DNA from: Caballeronia turbans
Lineage (GTDB): Bacteria > Pseudomonadota > Gammaproteobacteria > Burkholderiales > Burkholderiaceae
NCBI GenBank assembly: GCA_001544655.2
Contig: FCOD02000025.1
Coordinates: 1-64,000, forward strand
Direction of reading: 5' to 3'
Length of the DNA: 64,000 nt
Below, in pieces: positions 36,468 through 45,398 of the stretch. Position 1 is the first letter of the stretch, and each line of letters opens with the position of its first letter. The notes below the pieces were generated by a model. The model was not told the DNA's origin and made no database searches. It saw nothing but the letters and a program-made list of their open reading frames with translations. The translations under genes and the position numbers were made by a program.

Positions 36468-38591
36468 GTGCTCACGCTTCCCGACACCGCCGACGCCGCT
36501 TCCGATTCCACCGCGAAACAGGTCGCCGACTATCTCGCGAAGCTCAACGAGGCGCAGCGCGAAGCTGTCGAATTCGGCGTCGACGAACCGGGGCGCGCGG
36601 GCGGGCCGCTGCTCGTGATCGCCGGCGCGGGCTCGGGCAAGACCAACACGCTCGCGCATCGCGTCGCGCATCTGCTGGTGAAGGGCGCCGATCCGCATCG
36701 CATTCTGCTGCTCACATTTTCGCGCCGCGCGGCGCTCGAAATGACGCGGCGCGTCTCGCGCATCGCGATCAACGCGCTCGGCAAGAAAAGCGCCATCGCG
36801 CAGGGGCTGACGTGGTCGGGCACGTTTCACAGCGTCGGCGCGCGGCTGTTGCGCGATTACGCCGATCTCGTCGGACTCGCGCCGTCTTTTACGATCAACG
36901 ATCGCGAAGACTCCGCCGATCTCATGAATCTGGTGCGGCACGAGCTTGGCTTGTCGTCGAAGGAGAAGCGCTTTCCCGCGAAATCGACCTGCTTCGCGAT
37001 CTACTCGCGCGTCGTGAACACGGGCGCGTCGCTCAGCCACGTGCTCGATCAGTCGTATCCGTGGTGCCGTGAGTGGGAAGCCGATCTGAAGCGTCTGTTC
37101 GCGGCCTACGTCAGCGCGAAACAGGCGCAAAGCGTGCTCGATTACGACGACCTCCTGCTGTACTGGTCGCATCTCGCGGCCGAGCCATCGGTGGCGGCGG
37201 ATCTCGCGAGCCGTTTCGATCACGTGCTCGTCGACGAATATCAGGACACCAACCGCCTGCAGGCGTCCATCCTGCTCGCGATGAAGCCGGACGGGCGCGG
37301 CCTGACCGTCGTCGGCGACGACGCGCAATCCATCTATTCGTTTCGCGGCGCGACCGTGCGCAACATCCTCGATTTTCCGGGCCATTTCGATCCGCCCGCC
37401 GCGACCGTCACGCTCGATCGCAACTATCGCTCGACGCTGCCGATTCTCGAGGCATCGAATGCGGTGATCGGGCTCGCGTCGGAGCGCTATACGAAGAACC
37501 TGTGGACCGACAAGGCCTCGGCGCAGAAGCCGCGCGTCGTCTCCGTCGCCGATGAAGCCGACCAGGCGCGCTATGTCGTCGAGAAAGTGCTCGAGGCGCG
37601 CGAGGCGGGCATGAAGCTCAAGGCGCAAGCCGTGCTGTTCCGCGCCGCGCATCACAGTGCGACGCTCGAAATCGAACTCACGCGGCGGAACATTCCCTTC
37701 GTGAAGTTCGGCGGACTCAAGTTTCTCGATTCGGTCCACGTGAAGGATGTGCTGGCGGTGCTGCGCTGGGCGGAGAATCCGCGCGACCGCGTCGCGGGCT
37801 TTCGGGTCGCGCAGTTGCTGCCGGGCATCGGTCCGGCGATCGCGGGGCGCTTGCTCGACAGCGTTGCGCAAGACGAGGCGCCGGGTGCGATCGCCAGGTT
37901 TCAGGCGCCCGCACGCGCCAGCGAAGACTGGCCGCGCTTCGTCGGGCTGATGGCAAAGCTCTGCGGCCGCGAATCCGGCTGGCCGGCGGAGTTCGAAATG
38001 ATCCGCCGCTGGTATGAGCCGCATCTGGAGCGCAATCACGAGGACGCTGCGATCCGCATCGGCGACGTGCTGCAGATGGAAAGCATCGCGTCGACGTATC
38101 CCACGCGCGAGCGCTTTCTCACCGAGCTCACGCTCGATCCGCCCGACGCGACGAGCGACGAATCCGGCGTGCCGATGCTCGACGAAGACTATCTGATTCT
38201 CTCGACCATCCACTCGGCGAAGGGCCAGGAATGGCGCAACGTGTTCGTGCTGAACGGCGTGGACGGCTGCATTCCGTCCGATCTGGGCACGGGCAGCGAA
38301 GAGGAAATCGACGAGGAGCGGCGCCTGCTCTACGTGGCGATGACACGTGCGAAGGAAGATTTGCACATCATCACGCCGCAGCGGTTCTACGTGCACAACC
38401 AGACGCATCTGGGCGACAGGCACGTCTGGGCGCAGCGCACGCGCTTCATCCCGCCGCATCTGATGCAGAACTTCGAAGCGGCCGCGTGGCCGCCGGTGAT
38501 CGCACCCGCCGCGCCGACGGCGGCGGGGCTGGCGGCCGCCGCGAAGGCGAGAATCGATATCGCGGCGCGCCTGAAGGGAATGTGGGAGTAG
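36468..38591 (+). CDS. UvrD/Rep-type superfamily 1 DNA helicase
   Basis: A 707-residue 3'-5' helicase. Motifs in order: Q-motif LNEAQREAV, Walker A AGAGSGKT (52-59), DEYQDTN (II), GDDAQSIYSFRGA (III), the LDRNYRST region (IV), STIHSAKGQEW (V), and LLYVAMTRAKEDLHI (VI). The C-terminal 40 residues are Ala/Pro-rich. It is shorter than full UvrD and may be a repair or fork-restart helicase. The GTG at 36468 is chosen because upstream ATGs (36423, 36336) lie in or before the promoter; no good ribosome-binding site is seen, so the start is uncertain. Confidence 0.9.
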   Translation: MLTLPDTADAASDSTAKQVADYLAKLNEAQREAVEFGVDEPGRAGGPLLVIAGAGSGKTNTLAHRVAHLLVKGADPHRILLLTFSRRAALEMTRRVSRIAINALGKKSAIAQGLTWSGTFHSVGARLLRDYADLVGLAPSFTINDREDSADLMNLVRHELGLSSKEKRFPAKSTCFAIYSRVVNTGASLSHVLDQSYPWCREWEADLKRLFAAYVSAKQAQSVLDYDDLLLYWSHLAAEPSVAADLASRFDHVLVDEYQDTNRLQASILLAMKPDGRGLTVVGDDAQSIYSFRGATVRNILDFPGHFDPPAATVTLDRNYRSTLPILEASNAVIGLASERYTKNLWTDKASAQKPRVVSVADEADQARYVVEKVLEAREAGMKLKAQAVLFRAAHHSATLEIELTRRNIPFVKFGGLKFLDSVHVKDVLAVLRWAENPRDRVAGFRVAQLLPGIGPAIAGRLLDSVAQDEAPGAIARFQAPARASEDWPRFVGLMAKLCGRESGWPAEFEMIRRWYEPHLERNHEDAAIRIGDVLQMESIASTYPTRERFLTELTLDPPDATSDESGVPMLDEDYLILSTIHSAKGQEWRNVFVLNGVDGCIPSDLGTGSEEEIDEERRLLYVAMTRAKEDLHIITPQRFYVHNQTHLGDRHVWAQRTRFIPPHLMQNFEAAAWPPVIAPAAPTAAGLAAAAKARIDIAARLKGMWE

Positions 38592-38603
38592 GGCGAAGCG
38601 CGT

Positions 38604-39368
38604 TCAGCGCGGCGCGCGCGAGGTTCGCGGCGCGCGTGGCGATGGCGCGAAGATGCTGCGCAGCCAGGCGGCGAAGCGCGTGAAGCCGTCGTAAGGCTCT
38701 TCGATGAACAGCTCGGGCCGCAGCGAGCGCAGGTACTCCAGCACCTGCTGCGCTTCCTGCTTCTGAATCGACCCATAGAAAATGCCGAGCCGCAGCAGGC
38801 AGCGCAGTTCGCCGAGCTTCTCGCGCGCGGTCGAGCCGATGCTCGTCTCCACGGCAATTTTCGTTTCGTACACGCGCTGGCGCAGCGAATCGGCAAGACG
38901 GAAGGCGGGCGTCTGCATTTTTTCCTCGACTTCGCGAATGTCCGCCGCCGCCGATTTGATCTGTGCCGCGAGCATGTCCACCTGCGACACGTCGCCCTTC
39001 GCCTCGGTGACGATCGCCGTCGCCCATTCACGCGACGCCTTGATGAGATCCTCGGCGGTCCAGTCGGCGCGGATCGCGAACGCGAAGCCGTGCTCGGCCG
39101 CCTGACGGATCAGGATTTCGACGACATCGGGAAACTCCTTGTCGAGCGCGCGCTTGGCCCACGCGTACTGGCCGTGCGTGAGCATGCGCTGCACCGCCTG
39201 CTCGGTGAGCGGGGTGTCGTTGTCGAGCAGCTTTGCGCGCAGGAAGTCCTCGAACGTCGGCGTGACGAATTGCGGATCCAGCTTCAGCGACAGACGCGTG
39301 AACGCTTCGAAATCGCGATGCAGCGAAGCGATCGTCTCGTCGCGAAACGAAAGGGTGATTTGACGCAT
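38604..39368 (-). CDS. Conserved hypothetical cytosolic protein
   Basis: A 254-residue protein that I do not recognise. There is no signal peptide or membrane segment. Residues 1-110 begin MRQITLSFRDETIASLHRDFEAF and look alpha/beta. Residues about 115-180 form a charged helical region, probably coiled coil (AAQIKSAAADIREVEEKMQ). The C-terminal tail is basic and Pro/Arg-rich (APSPRAPRTSRAPR), possibly nucleic-acid binding. Codon use is strongly coding. It converges on the helicase gene with only 12 bases between stops. Confidence 0.8.
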   Translation of the reverse strand: MRQITLSFRDETIASLHRDFEAFTRLSLKLDPQFVTPTFEDFLRAKLLDNDTPLTEQAVQRMLTHGQYAWAKRALDKEFPDVVEILIRQAAEHGFAFAIRADWTAEDLIKASREWATAIVTEAKGDVSQVDMLAAQIKSAAADIREVEEKMQTPAFRLADSLRQRVYETKIAVETSIGSTAREKLGELRCLLRLGIFYGSIQKQEAQQVLEYLRSLRPELFIEEPYDGFTRFAAWLRSIFAPSPRAPRTSRAPR

Positions 39369-39545
39369 GTTGGTTCCCGGTTCCGCTTCCGATTGATTCG
39401 GAGGCGGGCAGTGCCTTCGGCTCCGCCTCTCGGGGCGGAGTCCATTCGTTTCTGATATCGGCGCGCTTTCCGGGAACTTGAGGATTTTTCGAGGCTTTTT
39501 GAAAGCCGTTTAGCGGCTGATTGACGGTTGAGCGGCGGAAAACAT

Positions 39546-39869
39546 TTAGCGCAGCACGGCGAACTGCCAGACGAAGAACACCGCCAGCGACACGGCAATC
39601 GTTAAAAGCGGCCGTTTGGTGAGCGCGCAGACGATGACCGCCACGATCGCCGCCACGAGCTGCGGATTACGCCAGGTGATCTCGGCCTCGTTGCCGTGCG
39701 GCGAGACGGTCATCGGCACGATGATCGCCGTGAGCACCGTCACCGGCACGTACGAAAGCGCGGTGCGCACGATCGGCGGAAACGGCAGGCGCTCGCCCAG
39801 CACGAACACGGCGGCGCGGATCGTGTACGTGACCAGCGCCATGCCGAGGATCAACGTGATGTAGTTCAT
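39546..39869 (-). CDS. azlD: Branched-chain amino acid exporter, small subunit AzlD
   Basis: A 107-residue membrane protein with four hydrophobic segments, the AzlD partner of AzlC. The N-terminal TYTIRAAVFVLGERLPFPPIVRTAL block is typical. It overlaps azlC by 4 bp (ATGA), so both are made together. The pair exports branched-chain amino acids or analogues; regulation may involve the AraC gene next door. Confidence 0.9.
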   Translation of the reverse strand: MNYITLILGMALVTYTIRAAVFVLGERLPFPPIVRTALSYVPVTVLTAIIVPMTVSPHGNEAEITWRNPQLVAAIVAVIVCALTKRPLLTIAVSLAVFFVWQFAVLR

Positions 39870-40642
39870 TGCGTGCGCTCCTTGGCGTTCTTCAGGCGAT
39901 GCTTCGCGTGCGGCCGGTTTTCCATCAGCGTGAGCACCATGCCGACCGCGACGCCCACGAACACCGCCGCGAGCAGCCCGAGCTTGTATGGCCAGCCCTG
40001 CCACGCGAACGACAACACGCCCGATGCGAGCGCCGCCGCGACGAAACGCACGGCGACCAGTTGCGGCACGATGATCGCGATGAACGTCGCGACCATCGCG
40101 AAGTCGAGGCCGAGCGATTTCAGACCGGGAAACGCCGCGCCGAACACCAGGCCGACGAGTGTCCACAACTGCCAGTTCAGATACATCGAGACGCCGGAGC
40201 CGAAGAAGTAATGCGGGCCGGTTTCGCCCGGCGCGCGCTTCTGATAGTGCGCGTAGGCGACGGCGAAGACTTCGTCGGTCAGGAAGCCCGCGAGCGCCCA
40301 GCGCCAGCGCCGCGGAAAATGCGCGACATACGGCGCGAGTGTCGCCGAATAGAGGACGTGACGCAGATTGACGACGAGCGTCGTCGCCCAGACGACGGCG
40401 AAGCTCGCGTGAGACGCGATCAGGCCGACCGCGATGAACTGCGCGGACCCCGCGAACACCGCGAGCGACATCAACTGGCCATGCCAGAGCGTGAGCGGAC
40501 TTGCGGTGACGAGCGTGCCGAAGATCACGCCGAAGGGCGCGGCGCCGATCATCATCGGAATGGTGTCGCGCGCGCCGGCCGCGAATTCGCGCAGCGCATG
40601 GCCGGACGTTTGTGTGGAACGTTGAGCGGGTGTTGCTTTCAA
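39866..40642 (-). CDS. azlC: Branched-chain amino acid exporter, large subunit AzlC
   Basis: A 258-residue permease of the AzlC/YgaZ family. The hallmark near the N-terminus, IPMMIGAAPFGVIFGTLVTAS, is followed by FAGSAQFIAVGLIA and VNLRHVLYSATLAPY, and by several more helices. A short basic tail ends the protein. It forms a two-gene unit with azlD. The upstream gene on the same strand is an AraC-type regulator 84 bases away. Confidence 0.92.
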   Translation of the reverse strand: MKATPAQRSTQTSGHALREFAAGARDTIPMMIGAAPFGVIFGTLVTASPLTLWHGQLMSLAVFAGSAQFIAVGLIASHASFAVVWATTLVVNLRHVLYSATLAPYVAHFPRRWRWALAGFLTDEVFAVAYAHYQKRAPGETGPHYFFGSGVSMYLNWQLWTLVGLVFGAAFPGLKSLGLDFAMVATFIAIIVPQLVAVRFVAAALASGVLSFAWQGWPYKLGLLAAVFVGVAVGMVLTLMENRPHAKHRLKNAKERTQ

Positions 40643-40726
40643 GATTTCCTCCTATGGAAGCGAGGATACGCAAGACGCCGCTCGACATGCTTGTACGTTC
40701 TTGCGCTTTCCTGGCTGGCCGGAAGC

Positions 40727-41548
40727 TCAGCGCCAGCGGCCGGGCGGCACGCCGAACGTGCGCTTGAAATGGCGCGTGAAATGACTCTGGTCGGTGAAGC
40801 CGCTCGCCGCTGCGACGTCGGTCACGGAGGCGCCCGCGCGCAACGCCGGCAACGCCCGCACGATACGCAACTGGTTGCGCCATGCGTGCGGCGCAAGACC
40901 GGTTTCGCGCGTGAAGAGACGCGCCGCGTGAAAGGTCGAGAGGCCGACCGTCTGCGCGAGTTCGGCGAGCGTGACCGGTTCGAGCAGATCGTCGGCGAGG
41001 CGGGATTTCATCGTCGTGACGCGATGCGCGTCGGCGGCGGGCGGCGCGATGCCCGGGCGCTCGCGGGCGTGGCGGCCGAGCAGCGTCGTCACGGCATCGA
41101 CGAGCGCGAGTTCCGCGGCGAGCGGATCCGCGCCGGTTTCCAGCAGGCGATGCGCGACGACCAGGCGCCGCGCGAGATCGGGATCGCGGATGATGTCGTC
41201 GGAGAACCAGGGCGCCGATTCATGCCGCCCGGACATAGCCCGCGCGAGGCCTTCGACGAACGGCACCGGCAGATAGAACACGCGATAGCGCCACCCCGCA
41301 TCGACGGCCCGCGCGCCGGTATGCACTTCGCCGGGATTGATCACCGGCACCGAGCCGGCTTCGGCGACGTGATGCGTGCCGCGATAGTCGTAGCATTCCG
41401 CGCCGGCTTCGATGACGGGCACCGTGTAGGCGTCGTGCCAGTGCGGCGAGAATTCGTGATCGTAGTATTCGGCGGTCACCATGTCCGCGTCCGGCACGAG
41501 CGGAGATCGCCAGTAGCGTGCGGCATTGCGGAAATGGTCGGCGTTCAT
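40727..41548 (-). CDS. AraC family regulator with cupin sensor
   Basis: A 273-residue activator. The N-terminal half is the AraC_binding cupin (HEFSPHWHDAYTVPVIEAG...GSVPVINPGEVHTG). The C-terminal 100 residues carry two helix-turn-helix motifs (VTLAELAQTVGLSTFHAARLFTRETGL and ASVTDVAAASGFTDQSHFTRHFKRTFGVPP). It is upstream of azlCD in the same orientation and probably controls it; this subgroup of AraC proteins often sits beside LysE or AzlC exporters. Confidence 0.9.
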   Translation of the reverse strand: MNADHFRNAARYWRSPLVPDADMVTAEYYDHEFSPHWHDAYTVPVIEAGAECYDYRGTHHVAEAGSVPVINPGEVHTGARAVDAGWRYRVFYLPVPFVEGLARAMSGRHESAPWFSDDIIRDPDLARRLVVAHRLLETGADPLAAELALVDAVTTLLGRHARERPGIAPPAADAHRVTTMKSRLADDLLEPVTLAELAQTVGLSTFHAARLFTRETGLAPHAWRNQLRIVRALPALRAGASVTDVAAASGFTDQSHFTRHFKRTFGVPPGRWR

Positions 41549-41622
41549 CGTTCGGGATTGCTGGGGCAGGCGGAATCGCTCAGTTTACAACCTTGCTTTC
41601 CGCCCGGCCGGACAGTTGCGCA

Positions 41623-42099
41623 TCACTTCACCGGTATGGTCGTGCCCTCGGGCACCGGTACGGCCGTCACGCTGTTCTTCGGGCTGCCGGTCGCGATGCG
41701 GTCGCTATATGTCAGATAGACGAGCGTGTTGCGCTTCGCGTCGACGATGCGCACCACGTGCAGCGTCTTGAAGATGAAGGACATGCCGGCCGAGAAGACA
41801 TCGGTTTTCAGCTTGAGCGGCTGGGCGAACCTGATCGGCCCGACCTGGCGGCAGGCGATCGATGCTTCGGTCGGATCTTCCGCGATGCCGAGCGTGCCCT
41901 TCACGCCGCCCGTGCGGGCGCGGGACACATAACAGGTCACGCCCTGAACGAGCGGATCGTCATAAGCCTCGACGCTCACGCGGTCCGAGCCGGTGAAACG
42001 GAAATTGGTGTTGACGCTCGCGATTTCCTCCGCGTGCGCGAGGCCCGCGCCGCAGAGAGTGGCGAGCGCTGCGGCGAGCGCAACGACGGAGCGTTTCAT
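41623..42099 (-). CDS. creA: CreA family periplasmic protein
   Basis: A 158-residue exported protein of the CreA family (unknown function). A signal peptide (MKRSVVALAAALATLCGAGLAHA) ends at AHA-EE. The mature domain shows EIASVNTNFRFTGSDRVSVEAYDDP and the two conserved cysteines (GVTCYVSRA, SIACRQVGP). The ATG at 42099 is chosen over 42105 because GAAGGA is correctly placed for it. No creBCD genes are nearby. Confidence 0.92.
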   Translation of the reverse strand: MKRSVVALAAALATLCGAGLAHAEEIASVNTNFRFTGSDRVSVEAYDDPLVQGVTCYVSRARTGGVKGTLGIAEDPTEASIACRQVGPIRFAQPLKLKTDVFSAGMSFIFKTLHVVRIVDAKRNTLVYLTYSDRIATGSPKNSVTAVPVPEGTTIPVK

Positions 42100-42114
42100 C
42101 GTCATCCTTCGGAA

Positions 42115-42148
42115 AAGAGAAAGGGCGTCGTATTGTATCGACGCCCTT
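42115..42148 (-). terminator. Rho-independent terminator of the 24-codon membrane-protein gene
   Basis: A 10-bp stem (AAGGGCGTCG / CGACGCCCTT, 42121-42148) is followed on the minus strand by a T/C-rich run (TTTCTCTTTTCC). It sits just after the tiny gene at 42181-42255 and before creA. Confidence 0.75.
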
Positions 42149-42180
42149 GGCTCTTCAATGCATCTCGCGCTTGCATGCGG

Positions 42181-42255
42181 TCAATGAAAGATCAGATACA
42201 GGATCACCAGCACCACGACCGGTACGCCGAGCAACCATCCGAGTAGGTAAGGCAT
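42181..42255 (-). CDS. 24-residue single-span membrane protein
   Basis: A very short gene encoding MPYLLGWLLGVPVVVLVI plus LYLIFH: one transmembrane helix with almost no polar tail. Support for a real gene is good: AAGGAGAACGAC precedes the ATG at ideal spacing, and a strong terminator follows 33 bases after the stop. It is divergent from nothing and transcribed toward creA, but separated from it by the terminator. The function is unknown; it may bind and modulate a larger membrane protein. Confidence 0.7.
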   Translation of the reverse strand: MPYLLGWLLGVPVVVLVILYLIFH

Positions 42256-42398
42256 GTCGTTCTCCTTCGCATGTCGTTAATGACGATTCCAGTATCGCGA
42301 GGAAGGCCGGCGCACGTTAGCGGTGCATGTCCGATATACGTGTAGGTGCTGTCCTATCAGGACTTTCTCGATGCTTACAGATTCGTAAGGCGATTCGC

Positions 42399-43142
42399 TC
42401 AGGCGACGTGATTGCGCTTCGCCGCGAAGCCCGCGTAAAGCGTGCGCACGTAATCGAGATGCGCGCCCGCGCACTCGCGCGCCCGCGCCGGATCGCGCGC
42501 GACGATCGCATCGAAAATCGCGCGATGCTGCGTCATCAGGTTCGCTTCGACTTCGTCGTCGTAATCGACGAGGCGGTGCGAGGTCAGCATCGATTCGCGG
42601 ACCAGTTCGTTGAGACCGTGCATCACGTGCGTCAGCGCCACGTTGTGCGTCGCATCGGCGATTGCGAGATGGAAGGCGGCGTCCTTTTCCGCGATGCGCG
42701 TGCTTTTGTCGGCGACGGCGGTCTGAAGCGCGTCGAACGCGGCAGCGATGCGCGCGATATCAGCGTCGGTGGCGCGCTCGGCGGCATAAGCGGTGGACAG
42801 CGTTTCGAGGCCGTGGCGCAGTTCCAGCACGTCGGCGCTCGCGTTCGGTTGCTGCTCGAGCAGCGCCGCGAGCGGATGCGACACGAGGGGCGCCGTCACG
42901 TCAGACACGACGAAACCGCCGCGTCCCGCCGCGCGAATGAAGCCGTCCGATTCCAGCCGGATCAGCGCCTCGCGCAGCGACGGTCGTGAGACGTTCAACT
43001 GCTCCGCCAGATCGCGCTCCGCGGGCAGGCGCTGGCCGGGCAAGAGCGTGCCGTTCGAGATCAGTTCGCGAATCTGGCCGGACACGACATCGGAGAGGCG
43101 CACACGGGCGTACGAATGCGCATGGACGGGCTGAAAACTCAT
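42399..43142 (-). CDS. FadR/GntR-family regulator of lactate utilisation (LldR-like)
   Basis: A 247-residue regulator. The winged helix-turn-helix is at 15-80 (LSDVVSGQIRELISNGTLLPGQRLPAERDLAEQL then VSRPSLREALIRLESDG) and the FCD ligand domain fills the rest, with metal-binding histidines expected in HLAIADATHN and MTQHRAIF. It is divergent from lutABC with a perfect palindrome between them, so it is probably the lactate-responsive repressor LldR/LutR. The start MSFQPVHAHSYARVR at 43142 is the likely one. Confidence 0.9.
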   Translation of the reverse strand: MSFQPVHAHSYARVRLSDVVSGQIRELISNGTLLPGQRLPAERDLAEQLNVSRPSLREALIRLESDGFIRAAGRGGFVVSDVTAPLVSHPLAALLEQQPNASADVLELRHGLETLSTAYAAERATDADIARIAAAFDALQTAVADKSTRIAEKDAAFHLAIADATHNVALTHVMHGLNELVRESMLTSHRLVDYDDEVEANLMTQHRAIFDAIVARDPARARECAGAHLDYVRTLYAGFAAKRNHVA

Positions 43143-43214
43143 CGTTGGATGTTTATGCCGGATGAAAGCTGGAGGAAGTCCGAGTTTGACACGAAAGAGG
43201 CATCTCATTAAAGT

Positions 43215-43229
43215 CTTGGTCAGACCAAG
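43215..43229. promoter_or_regulatory. Perfect palindromic GntR/FadR-type operator
   Basis: CTTGGTC-A-GACCAAG is a perfect 15-base palindrome with the TTGGT...ACCAA core used by FadR-type GntR regulators such as PdhR and LldR. It lies 38 bases before lutA and 73 bases from the regulator start. Confidence 0.78.
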
Positions 43230-43266
43230 CTTACCAAAACGATTGTCCAACCCACGATCGGACCTC

Positions 43267-44010
43267 ATGAAAGTTGCCCTGTTCGTCCCCTGTTTCATCG
43301 ACGCGTTCTACCCGCAAGTCGGCATCGCCACGCTGGAACTGCTCGAGCGGCTCGGCGTGGACGTCGACTATCCGCCGGATCAGACGTGCTGCGGTCAGCC
43401 GATGGCCAATAGCGGCGCACACAAGGACGCCGCGGGCGCCGAGCGCGTCTTCGCGCGCAATTTCGCCGACTACGACTATGTGGTCGGGCCGTCGGCGAGC
43501 TGCGTGCATCATGTCCGCGAACATTTCACCGCGATCGAGCAGACGAGCGCGGTCGAAAAGGTTCGTCGCAACACGTACGAGCTCGTCGAATTCCTGCATG
43601 ACGTGCTGAAGGTGCGCGAGTTTCCGTGGGCCGAGTTTCCGCACAAGGTCGGGCTGCACAACAGTTGCAGCGCGGTGCGGCATCTGCGTGAGACATCGAA
43701 CTCGGAAGTCGCGGGCGCGCCGTTTTCGAAGCCGCGCGCGCTGCTCGAAGGCGTGAAAGGCATCGAGTTCGTCACGCTCGCGCGTCCCGATGAATGCTGC
43801 GGGTTCGGCGGCACGTTCTCGGTCACCGAAGAGGCCGTGTCCGTGCGCATGGGTCAGGACAAGGTGCGCGATCACATCGGGGCGGGCGCGGAGTACATCG
43901 TTTCGGGCGACATGTCGTGTCTCATGCATCAGCAAGGCTGCGCGGAGCGCATGAAAGCCGATGCCAAATTCATTCATATCGCGCAGGTTCTGAACGGAGT
44001 CCGCGCATGA
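43267..44010 (+). CDS. lutA: L-lactate oxidation complex, Fe-S subunit LutA/LldE
   Basis: A 247-residue cytosolic Fe-S protein, first subunit of the LutABC L-lactate dehydrogenase complex. Two CCG domains are seen: QTCCGQPMANSGAH and DECCGFGGTFSV, each helping to bind a cluster. The ATG at 43267 begins MKVALFVPCFIDAFYPQVG, as in relatives. Its TGA overlaps the lutB start. The operon lies behind the GntR operator. Confidence 0.95.
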   Translation: MKVALFVPCFIDAFYPQVGIATLELLERLGVDVDYPPDQTCCGQPMANSGAHKDAAGAERVFARNFADYDYVVGPSASCVHHVREHFTAIEQTSAVEKVRRNTYELVEFLHDVLKVREFPWAEFPHKVGLHNSCSAVRHLRETSNSEVAGAPFSKPRALLEGVKGIEFVTLARPDECCGFGGTFSVTEEAVSVRMGQDKVRDHIGAGAEYIVSGDMSCLMHQQGCAERMKADAKFIHIAQVLNGVRA

Positions 44011-45398
44011 GCAAAACCGTTCGCATCGATCACGCGAAGGCGGCGGGCGCGTTCCTGCAAAAGCCGGATCACGTCGCGTTCCACGACAAGCGTCTGTGGG
44101 ATTTGCGCAGCAAGCGCGACGCGCAGGCGCACGGCATCCCCGAATGGGAGACGATGCGCGATCTCGCGTCGCAGATCAAAGAGCACACGCTTTCCAATCT
44201 CGCCGATTACATCGCGCAGTTCGTCGATCAGGCCGGGAAGAACGGCGTCGTCGTGCATTTCGCGGCCGATGCGCAGGAGCACAACGAACTCGTCCACAAG
44301 CTGATGAGCGAGCGCGGCATGACCTCGCTCGTCAAGAGCAAGTCGATGCTCACCGACGAGTGCTACATGCGCGACTATCTCGAGCCGCGCGGCATCACGG
44401 TAATGGAAACCGATCTCGGCGAGCGTATCCAGCAGCTCGATCATCAGGACCCGAGCCATATGGTCGTGCCGGCGGTGCACAAGCTGCGCGCGGATGTGGC
44501 CGAGCTATTCGGCAAGACCATCGGCACCGATCCGAAGAACAGCGACATTCACTATCTCGCCGAAAGCCAGCGCATGAACACGCGGCCGTACTTCGTGCGC
44601 GAGAAGACGGCGGGCATGACCGGCTGCAACTTCGCGGTGGCGGAAACGGGCACCGTCGTCGTGTGCACGAACGAAGGCAACGCGGATTTGTCGGCGAACG
44701 TGCCGCCGCTGCATATCGCGTCGATCGGCATCGAGAAGATCATTCCGACGATCGCCGATCTCGGCGTGTTCGTGCGCATGCTGTCGCGCAGCGCGCTGGG
44801 TTCGCCGATCACCCAATACACGTCGCACTTTCGAGAGCCTCGTCCGGGCACGGAGATGCACTTCATCCTCGTCGACAACGGCCGCTCCGAGCGGCTCGCG
44901 ATGGACGATTTCTGGTATTCGCTCAAATGCATCCGCTGCGGCGCGTGCATGAATACGTGTCCGGTGTATCGGCGCAGCGGCGGGCTTTCTTATGGCGGAA
45001 CGTACTCCGGGCCGATTGGCGCGATCATCAATCCGACTCACGATCTGAAGCGCTATAGCGCCCTCCCGTTCGCCTCGACGATGAACGGCAGTTGCACCAA
45101 CGTCTGCCCGGTGAAGGTCAACATTCACGAGCAGATCTACAAGTGGCGCGAGGTGATCGCGGAGAAACACGAAGTGCCGTTCGTTAAGCAGGAAGTCCTG
45201 AAGATGGCGGGGCGCCTGCTCGCGAGTCCGACGCTCTATCGCGCGACGGTCGCATCGCTCGGCGGCGCGCTGAAGCGCCTGCCCAACTTCGTGCTCTACA
45301 ACCCGCTCAACATCTGGGGACGTCAGCGCGATCTGCCCGAAGCGCCCGCCGAGACTTTTCATGAGTGGTACAAGAAGAACCGGAAGCTCGAAAAATGA
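44007..45398 (+). CDS. lutB: L-lactate oxidation complex, Fe-S subunit LutB/LldF
   Basis: A 463-residue subunit. The N-terminal two thirds are a LUD domain (ETGTVVVCTNEGNADL, PITQYTSHFREPRPGTE). The ferredoxin part near 305-375 has CIRCGACMNTCPVYRRSGG and later CTNVCPVKV, which would bind two 4Fe-4S clusters. It overlaps lutA by 4 bp at the start and lutC by 4 bp at the end, so all three subunits are coupled. Confidence 0.95.
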   Translation: MSKTVRIDHAKAAGAFLQKPDHVAFHDKRLWDLRSKRDAQAHGIPEWETMRDLASQIKEHTLSNLADYIAQFVDQAGKNGVVVHFAADAQEHNELVHKLMSERGMTSLVKSKSMLTDECYMRDYLEPRGITVMETDLGERIQQLDHQDPSHMVVPAVHKLRADVAELFGKTIGTDPKNSDIHYLAESQRMNTRPYFVREKTAGMTGCNFAVAETGTVVVCTNEGNADLSANVPPLHIASIGIEKIIPTIADLGVFVRMLSRSALGSPITQYTSHFREPRPGTEMHFILVDNGRSERLAMDDFWYSLKCIRCGACMNTCPVYRRSGGLSYGGTYSGPIGAIINPTHDLKRYSALPFASTMNGSCTNVCPVKVNIHEQIYKWREVIAEKHEVPFVKQEVLKMAGRLLASPTLYRATVASLGGALKRLPNFVLYNPLNIWGRQRDLPEAPAETFHEWYKKNRKLEK

